From Diprion similis (taxonomy: Eukaryota > Arthropoda > Insecta > Hymenoptera > Diprionidae), in NCBI RefSeq assembly GCF_021155765.1, contig NC_060106.1, forward strand, positions 18,626,031-18,690,030: 64,000 bases of DNA, read 5' to 3'. Numbering within the stretch: position 1 is the stretch's first letter; every line of letters starts with the position of its first letter. Position numbers and translations under genes: made by a program. Shown in pieces: positions 22,501 to 33,798 of this stretch. A model generated the notes under the pieces. That model worked only from the letters and a program-made list of their open reading frames with translations. It ran no database searches and had not been told where the DNA came from.

Positions 22501-24956
22501 TCAACGGATGTTATCAGTAGTCGATGTTAATAGAATTTACAACTTCTCGCCGAAACTTTTCACGTAGTCATTATGACAGCGCAGAAATCCATCCGAAACA
22601 TATTTGCGTTAGCTTTTGGCACAGCAGACGAAATGCGAAGCTCTGTAAGAGCTCGAAGGAATCTAAAATTTCCTATCTTTGCCTATTTTTGGGGATCGAC
22701 ATTTTTCATGAGCAGGGTTGAAACTTCGCCTGAGATTGACGAGATGTGGACCTTCCCTGTTGAACGAAAACCGCCGCGCAAGCTAGGCACGTATATCGAG
22801 GCATGCATATAAGCTATGTGGTGGAAACGTTGAAGCGGCACTTATTCCACACGATAAATGAAGAACGGCTTGATGTATCATGTCGAAATTGGGACAGTCG
22901 ATAAAGATATTCCTCCCACCTCCGATGCGGTTATGGGGCGAACAACGCGATCTTTCAAATGAATCTGCATGCATGTACCTACATATGTACATACATACAT
23001 AGAGTACATTACATAGGCGAGTCGATATATCGGGCGTTTTATCTACAGCCGGTAGAATTGTTGCCCACGGACAAAGGGATCCGAAAAATGCCCCGTAAAC
23101 GCGCTTCACTTCACTGAAGTTGCAGGATTTATATAAATTACATTCTCGTTAAATCAGGGCTGGATACAGAAAATTTTGTGCACAAATATATTATCTCATT
23201 GTTGTCAGTCTGGTAGTCAATGATTTAGAAAAAAAAAAAAAAACAGAGAAAAAGATGTGTGTGTGTGTTTTTTTTTAATTAAAAGGTAAATGTGTAACAT
23301 GCTTTATGAATGACAAGAATAAGTGGTTAGAACAACAGTTTGTGACGTGGAGTGAAATCAAGTTGCATGCTTACATTCGTTTCAATTAGCGAAACATTTC
23401 TTGCGCGCCATATTTTACAAATTTTTTTTTTTCTCCGCGAACCCTCGTCTTACGGACAATTTGCGTTAGTTGTACAATGTGGGGACGAAATAGGTTTTTT
23501 AAATTCGAATTAACTCTGTAATGCCGAATCTCACATTCAGTTTGGGAATTTTTAATTTTTTTTTTTTCAGTGGCACAAATTATGCTACGACTGGGGTTCT
23601 TGAAAAAGCCTTGCGACTAGATGAATGTGATTTTTAATAGAACTGAATTTCTACATGGTCTTGGAACCTTATGCGATATATTCGAAAAGCAGCGAAATTT
23701 TTACATAATTTATTTCATAGAATTTATGAATATACTGGTGGGACAGGTTGAACGTTTGATGATTCATTTTTTTGCAATTTTATATCATCTTAACACGTGA
23801 TTGATTTATAATTCAAAGAGTCTAGTTTGGGCATAAATTTATCATCCTAAAGCTTCCTGAAAAAACTACGTATCAGAGTAGAATCTGTACCAGATTTTAT
23901 AAAAATCGTTACCGTTCCGCAGCTATTGTGTTAAAAAACGTCGCTTTTCGAGTAAAATGACTGCAAGACTCAATAATTGTAGACTATATTATTTAAATTT
24001 GAAAGCTTCAAATGAAAATGTTATTATACCATCCAAGCGGTTAGTAATTGGATGAAGAGCAATATTTTTTATTAATCTTAAGCTAAGAAGATCTGTGTAA
24101 AAGCACTGATACAGAAATTCCTGAAATTATTAACGAAAGCTGATTATTCATGCTTCTTTTAAGTCACCTTAAATTACATTTCTTTAAATGCGATTTACTT
24201 GGATTTTATTCTACGACTCATTTTGTTTAGAAGTCTATTTGCGAAATATAGTGTTAAGATTAAAACGAGCTATCGCAGAATGAAATTGAACACTTTTACT
24301 CAATTTTAAAAAATCCTGAAGTGATATTGAACGAAAATCGATATCTAATTTATTCTTTATATTTCCAGTATTTTCTATTTTTCTATTTTGAAAGAGATAT
24401 TCGTATAGCTCGCAAATTAACTAATTAAATAAATATCCAATGTACGACTATATCCTAATAAAATCATTAACGATGTCCACACTGGTAAATCTAATTAGTC
24501 AAGTTTAATTTCAACACCGCCAATATTTCACACCGTATAAATCCCAGCAAGCGAAAAAGCGTGACCAAACTCCCTTGATTATTATCAACGATATCACGTC
24601 ATTCGAGAAAACCACTAACACCCATGACATTACCTTATAGTGCAAAGTGTAAACAAAGACACATGCAATTAAAAAAAAAAAAAATCTACCCCCTCTACCC
24701 ACCAGGTCTGTAATAAAACTATATTAGTGATTTAAAAAATGTCGTATTTAATTATCTTTCTACCGATACTATATATACCTACACCTAAAACACTTGCTCG
24801 CTTTTTACTTTTACCTGCCTGGCGATCGACAGTTCTAAAAACACTGAGCTGAGATATTATCATTTGATAAATATTGAAAATAATGTGATCAAGAACAACC
24901 AAAAGTACCTACCTAAATGAAAACCTAACAATGCAATCGCTCGTTGGATGTTTCAG
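19546..24956 (+). other. Probable long intron, no coding content seen
   Basis: AT-rich with homopolymers (C-run at 19676-19686, A-runs at about 20670-20695 and 23230), (AAT)n at 20845-20868 and a CT-rich tract at about 21045-21080. It ends with a polypyrimidine-poor but acceptable acceptor, GGATGTTTCAG, at 24956. Confidence 0.4.
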
Positions 24957-25345
24957 GATCATTGAACCGGTTGGCAGAGTCCGGGGAACCCCCGGGGCCC
25001 CGGGCAGGGCCGCAGGCAACCAAGTCCCGCCGCCCTCTCCCCGGGGGGTGGCGCGGGAGCCGTCAGCGTGGGGGCGCAGCGGTACGTAGCGAGATTCGCG
25101 CGTCGGATCGCCCGGAGGCTTGCGCGTAGGCTCGGCAGGGGCTCCCTGGGCCCCAGCCGCGGTCTCGGCCTGGCGGCGGCGACGACGACGACCGGTGGGT
25201 CCGGCCCAAACGGGGCGACGGTGGTGACGGGGCCTGGCGAAGACCTGCCGGCCCCCCCCACGCGCCCCGAAACCCACCACACCCACCATCATCCCAGGGG
25301 GAGAGCCATGTCCATGCGGAGTCTTCATCGGCGCGTCTCTCACCC
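24957..25345 (+). CDS. Isolated GC-rich exon, probable first coding exon of a long-intron gene
   Basis: A 389-nt block of about 70% GC stands alone in AT-rich DNA. It is bounded exactly by an acceptor (GATGTTTCAG) and a consensus donor (CACCC followed by GTGAGT). Two frames are closed: frame 1 by TAG near 25086 and frame 2 by TGA at 25127-25129. The third has TGA at 24963-24965 and is then open to the donor. The simplest reading is a 5' UTR followed by a start codon at 25308 (GAGAGCCATG), giving MSMRSLHRRVSH and two bases of a proline codon. If translation started earlier, the open frame would give a low-complexity basic, then alanine/threonine/glycine and histidine-rich region (ARRIARRLARRLG, AAATTTTGGSG, HHTHHHP). 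The protein is not recognised, and the following exons are not found in this window. On the minus strand an acceptor is lacking. Confidence 0.5.
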
Positions 25346-27414
25346 GTGAGTTTTTCATCTTTTTTTTATTATTCTCCCCAAAATCTATTACTTCGTCGCC
25401 TTTTCGTTTATTGCTGTTTTTAACGTGACGTTATGCGAGTATCTACATCGATGTAATTATGTTGGTGATTTGTTGTGTTTTTTTTTCACGTGCAGGATAG
25501 ATTTATGCGTTGTTGGGTATCTGATTTATCTACGATTTAGGTATATGAATACGAAATAATTTAGACGGTAGATTGTAGAAAAATGGAAACGTCAGAAAGA
25601 CGTTTCACGAAATACGAATGTTTGTTTATTGGAGGATTTGCTTAATTGATGATATTCGAAATTATATACGCGAAATACAAGATCGTGAATAGAAAATTGG
25701 GTTGAAAATTTGACGTTTTAGAATTATGAAAAAAATATCGTTACGATCAATTCGGAGGTTTGGTACTTGCAGGTAGTGTTAAATTGACACCAAGTTTGTA
25801 CCTAAATATTTTTTCTACAGTCTAAAATAGTTGATTCTGTATGTTTATAGGTACGTTTTCTATCACACATACCCACTAAAATTATCGGTTTCTTTAACTG
25901 TTACGTTACAGTAATGTTTTTCAGCAGGATTTACAGGAATTTGACTAATGTATAATTACACTGCAAAATATTGCTGTCACAATTACAGTTATATCCTTTT
26001 CCTTTCTTGTGCAGGAAAGTATTTGCCTGCAATTATTTTTGATTTTAGTTGACAAGTTTTGTACCCTTGATAATATTTTATTGAGTGAAATCGCAGTATA
26101 TATTTACACGTAGCTGAAAACTTGTTACAAGTATGAAAAAACGTTGCTATCCGAAAAAAAGAAATAAATGTAATGAACAAAAAAAAAGAAAAAACATTGT
26201 ACTTGAAATTGCGTTTCGCTCATCGGCATGGAGCAAATATTATGCGAAGAGGGCAGCAGGCCGATATATAAGATCGAAGATGGAAAAAGGTGAAATTCTT
26301 GATGCGCGAAATGTATTAAAATATTATAAATACGTTTCACCAGCTTCTATATATACACACAAGCCGTTTTGCGTGTGTACATAAAACTCCTTTGATCATT
26401 TTATACAAGCTTCAGGATATACATATGTGTATATATGTATGTATATTATATAGATATATATACGATACGGCGTACGGCGTACTAAAATTTACCGCGAAAA
26501 ATTTGCCTCAATTCTCTCACTCACTTGCACGATGGTCTAAACATTGCTAAATTTGTAACTCAAAGCGTGAGCTTTATGGTGAGCGATAACAACTTGACAC
26601 TTGAAAAGAAGGGGAAAAAAAGTAAGAAAGAAAGAAAAACATTAAAAAAAAAAAAAAAAAACGCACTCACGTATCCCTCATCGTCGTGCGAGTATCGGTG
26701 GTGTATAAAATCTGCACTCTCGTAATTCGGCGTCCTTCCATTTCCCTTGGGAGAAAATATATACCTGAAATAGATTCGATATAACCTCACCGGTTAGCCC
26801 TCGGGGCTATTGTGTTTTCGCAGCTTTCGTTCGATCTTTTATGTTGCAAAAGTCCTGCTGACTGTCCGACTTGCACGAGGATATTTTCACTTCTTCAAAT
26901 TTATAGTTATCGTCGCGCGGATAGAAGAAAAATCTTTTTACCGAGCCTCGTTCGTCATATTATAAATAATGGTTTTTTTTTTTTTTTTAGATATTTGTAG
27001 TGAAAATTATTTGCCTATCGTTTACTTTTCGATTTTTTTTCTTTCTGTCTTTCAAGTCTTTTACGGTTAACGTTATTTTTTACGCTTGCGATGCTCGGCG
27101 TGAGGAAATTTTGTATTGACATGAAAAAAAAAGCAGTTCGAAGGGTGGTGGAAGCTTCTTTTTGCCATCCTTTTAGCACGGATTTTTCCACTCGCGTCTT
27201 ATTCAAAGATATTCAATGACGAAAAAGGATTTGCAAAATTGTACGCGATAAATGGAACTTTCGAAACATTGCATAATTTTTGATAAAAAACTTTTATAAG
27301 GTACTTCGCTTGACAGGATTTCACGAATCGAATCTATTTTTTTTTTCTTCAAATACGCCACTTACAAGAGAGAAAAACTTGATTCAACAAATTTTCTATC
27401 ACAAGTTATAATGG
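25346..27414 (+). other. Intron or intergenic DNA after the GC-rich exon
   Basis: Starts with the donor GTGAGT. AT-rich, with A- and T-runs (26640-26660, 26973-26990). No second coding exon with matching phase is evident. Confidence 0.4.
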
Positions 27415-27852
27415 ATACGGGGAATACCATGCGAATCTATAACAAACGTCTGAACCTCATCATTTTTCACTTTTGTTCAAAAAATTTTCTGCAATTGTCC
27501 CAACTCTCAAAGCGTAGCTTGAATTTTTTTTAGATTCTTTTTGCAATCGGTCAGTTATTTATAAATAAAGAGCCATTTTGAAAAGGACCTTTTTCATTTT
27601 TTCACTAGAAACACTTATAGATCGGTTTTATTATGAAGTTGATGGAAGAAAGTTGAATTTTTTGAGTGTTTCAAAAAATGTCCTTCTCAAAATCACTCTC
27701 AATATTTATAAATAATCAAGCAGTTGAATAAAAAGGATAAAAAGATTTAGGGTACTGTTTTCGAGTTGATAGAATTGCGGAAGTTTTTTTGAAAAAAATC
27801 AAAAATGGCAAGGGTCAGACGTTTGTTGGCTTCGCATGGAATTCATCGTAAA
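27415..27852. repeat. Large imperfect palindrome (foldback), arms of about 190 bp
   Basis: The left arm (about 27415-27614) and the right arm (about 27665-27852) are inverted copies with a short centre at 27615-27664. Matching pieces on opposite strands include CCATGCGAA, ACAAACGTCTGA, CATTTTT, CAAAAAA, GCAATT, ATTTATAAATA, ATTTTGA, AAGGAC and AAACAC, all in the same order and spacing. It could be a foldback transposable element or a transcribed long hairpin RNA. No open frame is present. Confidence 0.75.
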
Positions 27853-29227
27853 TATGTTATATCAGAGTTTTTAAATGCGAAAAACGCAAACTGCACGGAT
27901 TTCACAATTTCGTTTTCTGTCCAAATTAAGAATCTGTTGTAAAACTAAGAGAATTTTTCGTCGATTCAAAACTTTGCCCGCACAAGCCGATCAATAGAAA
28001 AGTCCAAAAAATAAACAAAGGCGAATTAAGATACATGAATATTGCACAACTTTTGCAAGATAAAGGATTTTTTTATTATATCTACTCACCCTTAGCTTGA
28101 GAGTGAAAAAATAACTTTTTTCAAAACGTTGATGATCTGCGGATGACGTTTTTCATGAATGATTAATTCGAGTTATATAAATGTATGTATTTGTATATAA
28201 GGTTACTCTTGCTGTGTAGATGCTATCATCATTATTATTATCATTATCATTCAGAGGCGTGTTTTGCAGAGTCGAAACTTTCGAAATGAGTTTGACAGTA
28301 ATTAAGCAGCTCTTGATGAATATTTTAAACGTCTCTGAATTATACATACTTATTTTATAAGTATTACAGCTGGAGGTAACGTTTTTGTGATGTGTATATA
28401 TATATATATACACTGTATAAGTATACATATATGCATACTATACCGATTTCGTAAACTTAAAGTATATGTATATAGAATATACATAGAGGGTAAGCAAAAA
28501 AAAAAAGTTAGAACAGACTATGCGAGTTCAACTTGTACAGATCAGTGAATACGACTGAAAATGTACTCTAGGTAATTCGCCAATATAAAATAAGTCAGCC
28601 GTAACGCTGACGTCTCCATAAGAAATTCGAGAATCTTCGTTTTATCTGCCTGGTAGCTGGTTTTTTTCCTCATTGAATTTCAAGTTCACGACATCGTTTA
28701 TGGCCGACTTTTTTGATAATGATCTGAAAACAGAATTTTCACCTCAATAATCACCGCGCGTTTTGACTCGCATATCTTACACTAAATGTGAATAAAATTC
28801 ACATTCATATCATGTGAATAAAATTCAGGAGAATTTCCAAAATGCCAGAATGGCCAGAATCAAATTTCGAGTCATAATTTAAGATCGAAATTGAGATGAA
28901 AATTCTGGAATATTAATTATTTTCATCCCTTTTTTCATTCGATAAAATTCCTCAGATTTATACGTAACTCTCTGTTTTCTCGAAAATTCTGTTTTTCGAA
29001 AACCTTGATACATACGAGTGGAGTAAAGTTTTACTTTGTGCATTATAAGTATAAAATGATAAATTATCCTTTTTCTTATTTATGTAAAAAAATTCTATTT
29101 CAGAATCTGTATAAGTCTTGAAATTTTTCCGTTAAAATTATTTTATATTAGTCTGAAATTTAACAATAAAGAAAATTTCTTGAATCGTTGAACCGTTCAA
29201 CTTCAGAAGATATATTGGCTGATATAT

Positions 29228-29230
<3 letters not shown>
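27853..29230. other. Non-coding interval
   Basis: AT-rich. A short direct repeat of about 14 bp (TGTGAATAAAATTCA) occurs twice at about 28786-28827. No exon or RNA gene is seen. Confidence 0.4.

Positions 29231-29298
<68 letters not shown>
29231..29298. repeat. (AT)34 dinucleotide repeat
   Basis: A perfect AT tract of 68 bp, the longest microsatellite in the window. A second (AT)11 tract lies at about 29421-29442. Confidence 0.95.
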
Positions 29299-29301
<3 letters not shown>

Positions 29302-29544
29302 ATGCAATAAGCGGTGTGGCGTTGATGCTGTATAATTTGTCATCAAGCAACCGCGAGATTATATTGATCGTTTGGAAGAGACACCTACTTGAGATATCTA
29401 TGTACGAACATAAGTTATACATATATATATATATATATATATGATATGCATGTGTACATGTACCGTGTAGGTGCAGCAAGTCTCCTTGAAGCACGGTGGT
29501 TCAAAAAGTTTATTGTAATACCTGCATCAAGACACCCGCGTATG

Positions 29545-29877
29545 TACGGGGCATTCCAGTATAACGATGTCAGATTCGATTCCTTCTATTTTCCATCTAT
29601 CCCGCAGTTTCCAGATTTTGTTTCAACCTGTAGAGATTCTACATTTCGAAGAAGCAATTTTAAATACGTCCTATTTGGCAAAATGACAAAAAAAAAAAAA
29701 AAAAAAAGAAAATAAATAAATAAAGAATCGCATGCATTATATATAAATATAACTTTTCGGATAAAAGAAAAAAGTGAGAACGAAGATAATCAGGTTCGTT
29801 CTAATTTTAGACTTGAAAAAAGGGAACCAGATCTACAGACTGAGGCGGTTGGTCCATTTGGCACGGAATGCCCCATG
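29545..29877. mobile_element. Terminal-inverted-repeat element with GGGGCATTCC ends
   Basis: GGGGCATTCC at 29548-29557 and its exact reverse complement GGAATGCCCC at 29865-29874 bound about 330 bp. The flanks read ATGTA on both sides (left ATGTACGGGG, right CCCCATGTAG), consistent with a 5-bp target duplication. The interior contains an A-run and no transposase frame. Related single ends occur at 44961-44970 and, with one change, at 62057-62066. Confidence 0.5.
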
Positions 29878-32800
29878 TAGATATACATATATATATATAT
29901 AGATATATATTCGTGCAGGGTGCGCCATTGGATATTTTGAGCTAGTTTTCCCTCGATTTCAACTTGTTATTATACCTATATAAGCTGTGTACAGTCTGCA
30001 GAGCAGTTCAATTCGCAATTCCGCAGTTTTGCAGGCGATAGTTGCACGTGCTGCAGAGTCTATGAGTGCGAGTATGCAGCTGATGCATTAAACTGTACCT
30101 ACTCCGAAGGTTCTATCTTGTTTGTTTCTGTATCGCGAAGAGGTATCGAGCCAGCTGGATCATAAAAGTATAACGGACAAAGTGAGCCGGCAGAATTGCA
30201 AGTTATAAAAACTCTGCGGGAGAATTAGACGTTTATGAAGCTTTGTTAGTTATACATCGTGATTTTTATTTCGATACTTTTTATAGTGAGATTTATATTT
30301 CGCTTCGTCTTATCTCCTTCGTTGTCTCTTTAAATTTTATACACCTGCGGGAATGTTTGTTGTGAAATTGACCGGAATCGTGATGCGGTGTAAAATATTA
30401 ATTATAATGTTGTGTGTTAAATTTATATCGTCAGTTTAAGGAAGGAGAAGCCATCTTGGAATTTGAAATTTTACCGAAATTTTGTACCACTTTTTTGGGG
30501 GATAAAAAACGATTCAATATCTCATTGCTTTGAAATGAAATTTTATAAAGAAACTGTTAGAGTGCATGGGATTGAAAATTTGAACCAATGTGATGAGTGG
30601 AAGGATTGAAGAAAAAAGAACTTGAAGCGTGCGTGCACTGAAATTGCAGAACAGTTGTTTCGTGTTATTTTTCTCCTCTTTTTCCAACATGCAGCATGAA
30701 AATATAACGGCGAAAAATCGGGGTAAAAATGTCGAAAAATATCAGAGACTCCGGTCTCTCGTGTCGGTGTGGATAAAAAAATAAGTCAAACACACTTGTG
30801 TACAAATGGAAGTGCTAAAGGGTGAAAAATTGTGCCAGATGCAATCGTGGTCTACAATATGGCTGTGCAACGTTATTAAGGGGATGATTTCGTGGCGGTG
30901 ACGTCGACGTGAGGCAATCGTGTTTTACAGTTTTCTTCTCTTCAGAGTAACACGAAATTTTGTATTTTCTTACTGCTTTTGATGATTCTTCGTTTTTTGG
31001 ATTTCGTTACTTTAACTTTTTACACTCTGAATTTTTTATAGTGTGACTAACTGCCCTTCAAGAATCTCGTAAAATAGATTTTCACATCTTTGAAAATTTG
31101 ATGCTGTGACCCTCCTACTTTCTAATCTTTCTACATTTCTACCCCGAACCCAAATTCGTGTTTTCCTTATTTTAACCTCAATTCTCCGAACTATTTTCAC
31201 GAATAAAAATTTGCTTTCAGAGGTATAAATTAGCTTTATATGATTCGACCAATACTTATTTCGGTGTTACGTAAAAATGACCAAAAATAATGGATTATTT
31301 TTCCCTGATTAATCGAGTATAATCGCTTATTTTTCAAATTTCATTCATCGATCGACTGGATTTTTTTTTTTTTAACTCGATCAATCGATGCATAGATCAT
31401 TTTTAACTCAGTGGCCATAGCATCCAGGCTTCAAATGCACTAGAACTTTGGTAGCTTTCACTTGATTCTTGGAATTATCTCATCGACAAAATCCCACACC
31501 GCGTAATCCCCTTTCTAGCTCTTTTACTTAATCGCCAATGACAGCGGGAGCTGTAATCCGAGATATCGATCCCCCTCAGGGGTATTTACCGACCCCCGAC
31601 CCCCGACACCTGTATAAATATTTATCCATCATCCGATTGCAATTTTCACCCCCACTTCTACCGCCGCTTATTATTTTCCTTGCCGCATAAGCCGGGTTCG
31701 ATGCTCCCTGCGTCATTCCGATGTGTCCTGCAGACCTCGAAGACGTTTACTTCGTCATGCTTACAGAGAAGGATAGAATTGGTAGTAAAAGAACAGATAA
31801 TTCGAGTCTGTAATCGAGGAAATTATTACAAGGCAAGAATTGTTTAAGTACTTTGTATCGAAAGATATTTCTGTAAAATTATGAATTAATCATTTCTAAG
31901 ACTTGGAGAACGCGAGGAAGAAGACATATGAGAAGAAACATGTTTTCCGGATGATTTTTGGTGATCGATCTGAAAGTAGATCGTATTTCCAAGTAGCCGG
32001 AAACCGATGAGTATACAAGAGAAATAATTCGACCCTGTATTGCAGATTACAGCAGTTGATTTTCGCCACGATGAACTCGAGTTTTGATTGTATCGCGTGT
32101 GTTCGCCACTTATTGTTACTCTTGGCTGTAGAATTTCAGTTTTACACCCAAACAATTCTTAACGACCAAAGATCATGATATTTCTCACGAACACGCGACG
32201 TCAAGTTCCTGAAGAAATTGGCGTATATAAGACGTTCAGTTGGAAGATGCTGGATCATATGGGATCGTAATTTATGCTGCGTGTTTCATTTTTTACATTT
32301 GTTTATAATATTTTCGCGCAGAGGCGTTCTAGCCAATTCCAATAATAATATTTTTTGCATCGTTGTCCCAGCTTTAAGGAAACCAGTAGGTATGTCGTGG
32401 AAATTGATTATCATAGGATGAAAATTTTCCTATCGTTTACAGTAAATTTTTTACTTTTTTTTCCCCCCCTTTTCTCAAATTTTTATCTCTCGACGAATAG
32501 TCTAGAATGTACCTCCATTATCGATTGTTTATAATATTTTTTTTGTTTTCTCATTCACAAGAACTGAAATTATCAGGAATTATTATTATTATTATTGTTA
32601 TTTTTTCAATTCTTTTGCAAAAATTAAAAACAAACGAATACATTAGAATTCTTTTGAAAATGTAACTGCAACAGTCATTTGCCAACAATTTCTTCCATTA
32701 TTCAGTGAATGAAGTATATGAAAATAAAATAAATTTATTTAAACAAAAATTCAGATGCAGAGCGAGCAAATTTTCCGTAGGAATACGATTTTCGAAGGTA

Positions 32801-33144
32801 AAAATAAAACGTCGACGATGAACTCTGACTATGAGTCAAAATTGAAGTCGCATACGTGATATATCTATCTATAGTGTATCTACATCCATATCCGCGCAAT
32901 TGTCTTTTGTTTCTTGAAACGACGTCGAGTCGGCCGTCTGTGATGTTATTTCCGATTTTTATTGATTCACTCCCTCCTGTCTCCTTCTTTTCTACTCCTT
33001 CTTCTGTTATATGTGAATATCCCGTGAACTTGACGACCTGGAAATCTCCGCGAATTTTCATCCAGGTGGAAAGTCCATTGGCAATTACGTTTTCTCTGTC
33101 TTTTTTTTTCCTCTTTCTCATCTTCGCCGAAGTTGTATGGGTAT
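29878..33144. other. Non-coding interval
   Basis: AT-rich; contains TA-rich patches (29885-29910), a GC-richer stretch near 31540-31740 with a CCCCCGACCCCCGAC-type local repeat, and ATCGATTAATCGA-like sequence at about 31310-31395. No supported exon. Confidence 0.4.
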
Positions 33145-33350
33145 TAGGGTGTTTGAGAAAAAAATAATTGAAGTGCTGCAACGTGTTTCTTGAGAAATTG
33201 AAAAAAAATTTGGAAAAAAAGTCTTCCACCTAACTTAGAACGCTCATATTTTTACAGAATATTTCTTTTGACTTAAAGAAAATTTTTAGGGGGTTCCCAC
33301 GGTGGAAAATTGCAAATTATTATTATTATTATTTTTTTTTAAATACTCTA
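33145..33350. mobile_element. hAT-like non-autonomous element (copy B, shorter)
   Basis: Begins TAGGGTGTTTGAGAAAAAAA and ends TACTCTA, 206 bp. Its left end matches copy A at 15059 for about 26 bp. Its right half (33235-33320: AGAACGCTCAT, TTTCTTTT, GGTGGAAA, GCAAA) matches 15400-15482. It appears to be an internally deleted relative. No clear target duplication. Confidence 0.5.
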
Positions 33351-33469
33351 ACAGTATGTATGTACAACGGAAGCTTCCACGAGAACGTCCCTTTCAGTTA
33401 AAAAGTAAAAAAATTAATGAATGAGAATGAAAGAGTGGCTATTGGACATTTTAAGGGGGGACTTCGGTG

Positions 33470-33798
33470 AAATTTCGGTGATTATGATATCGAGTTTTTT
33501 GTTTTTGAAATGAGTAAAAAAGATGTGATCAAAAATTCCTTCCAAAAAAATCTAAATTATGGTAGTATGTATCGTGATAAAAAATTTCAAAAACTTTGGC
33601 AGAAAATTTCCAGCGTACTGCTTCCAAAAGTTCCTTGCGCAAACACTTTCATCGTAGGTGATTAAAATTTTTTTTTCAGGACACATATTACCATAATATA
33701 AATTTTGTTGGTAGGAATTTTTGATCACATCTTTTATTAATCGTTTGAAAAATCAAAAACTCGACATTATAAAAAAGACTGAAAATCGACGGAAATCT
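33470..33798. repeat. Inverted repeat with arms of about 100 bp
   Basis: The left arm, about 33470-33570, carries ATATCGAGTTTTTTG, AAGATGTGATCAAAAATTCC and TTATGGTAGTATGT. The right arm, about 33681-33798, is its inverse (ACATATTACCATAA, GGAATTTTTGATCACATCTT, CAAAAACTCGACATTAT). A loop of about 110 bp separates them. The outer parts (CGGTGAAATTTCGGTGATT and AATCGACGGAAATC) still match weakly. It is probably a foldback MITE. Confidence 0.7.

Noticed and set aside
24909-25358. 149-codon minus-strand frame across the GC-rich block
   Set aside because: High GC removes stop codons on both strands. The block boundaries match plus-strand splice sites, and the minus strand has no acceptor.
29138-29494. 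Isoleucine/tyrosine-repeat frame
   Set aside because: Direct product of the (AT)34 microsatellite.
32735-33229. 164-codon minus-strand frame
   Set aside because: Low-complexity lysine/phenylalanine content, overlaps the hAT-like element B, no splice or family support.
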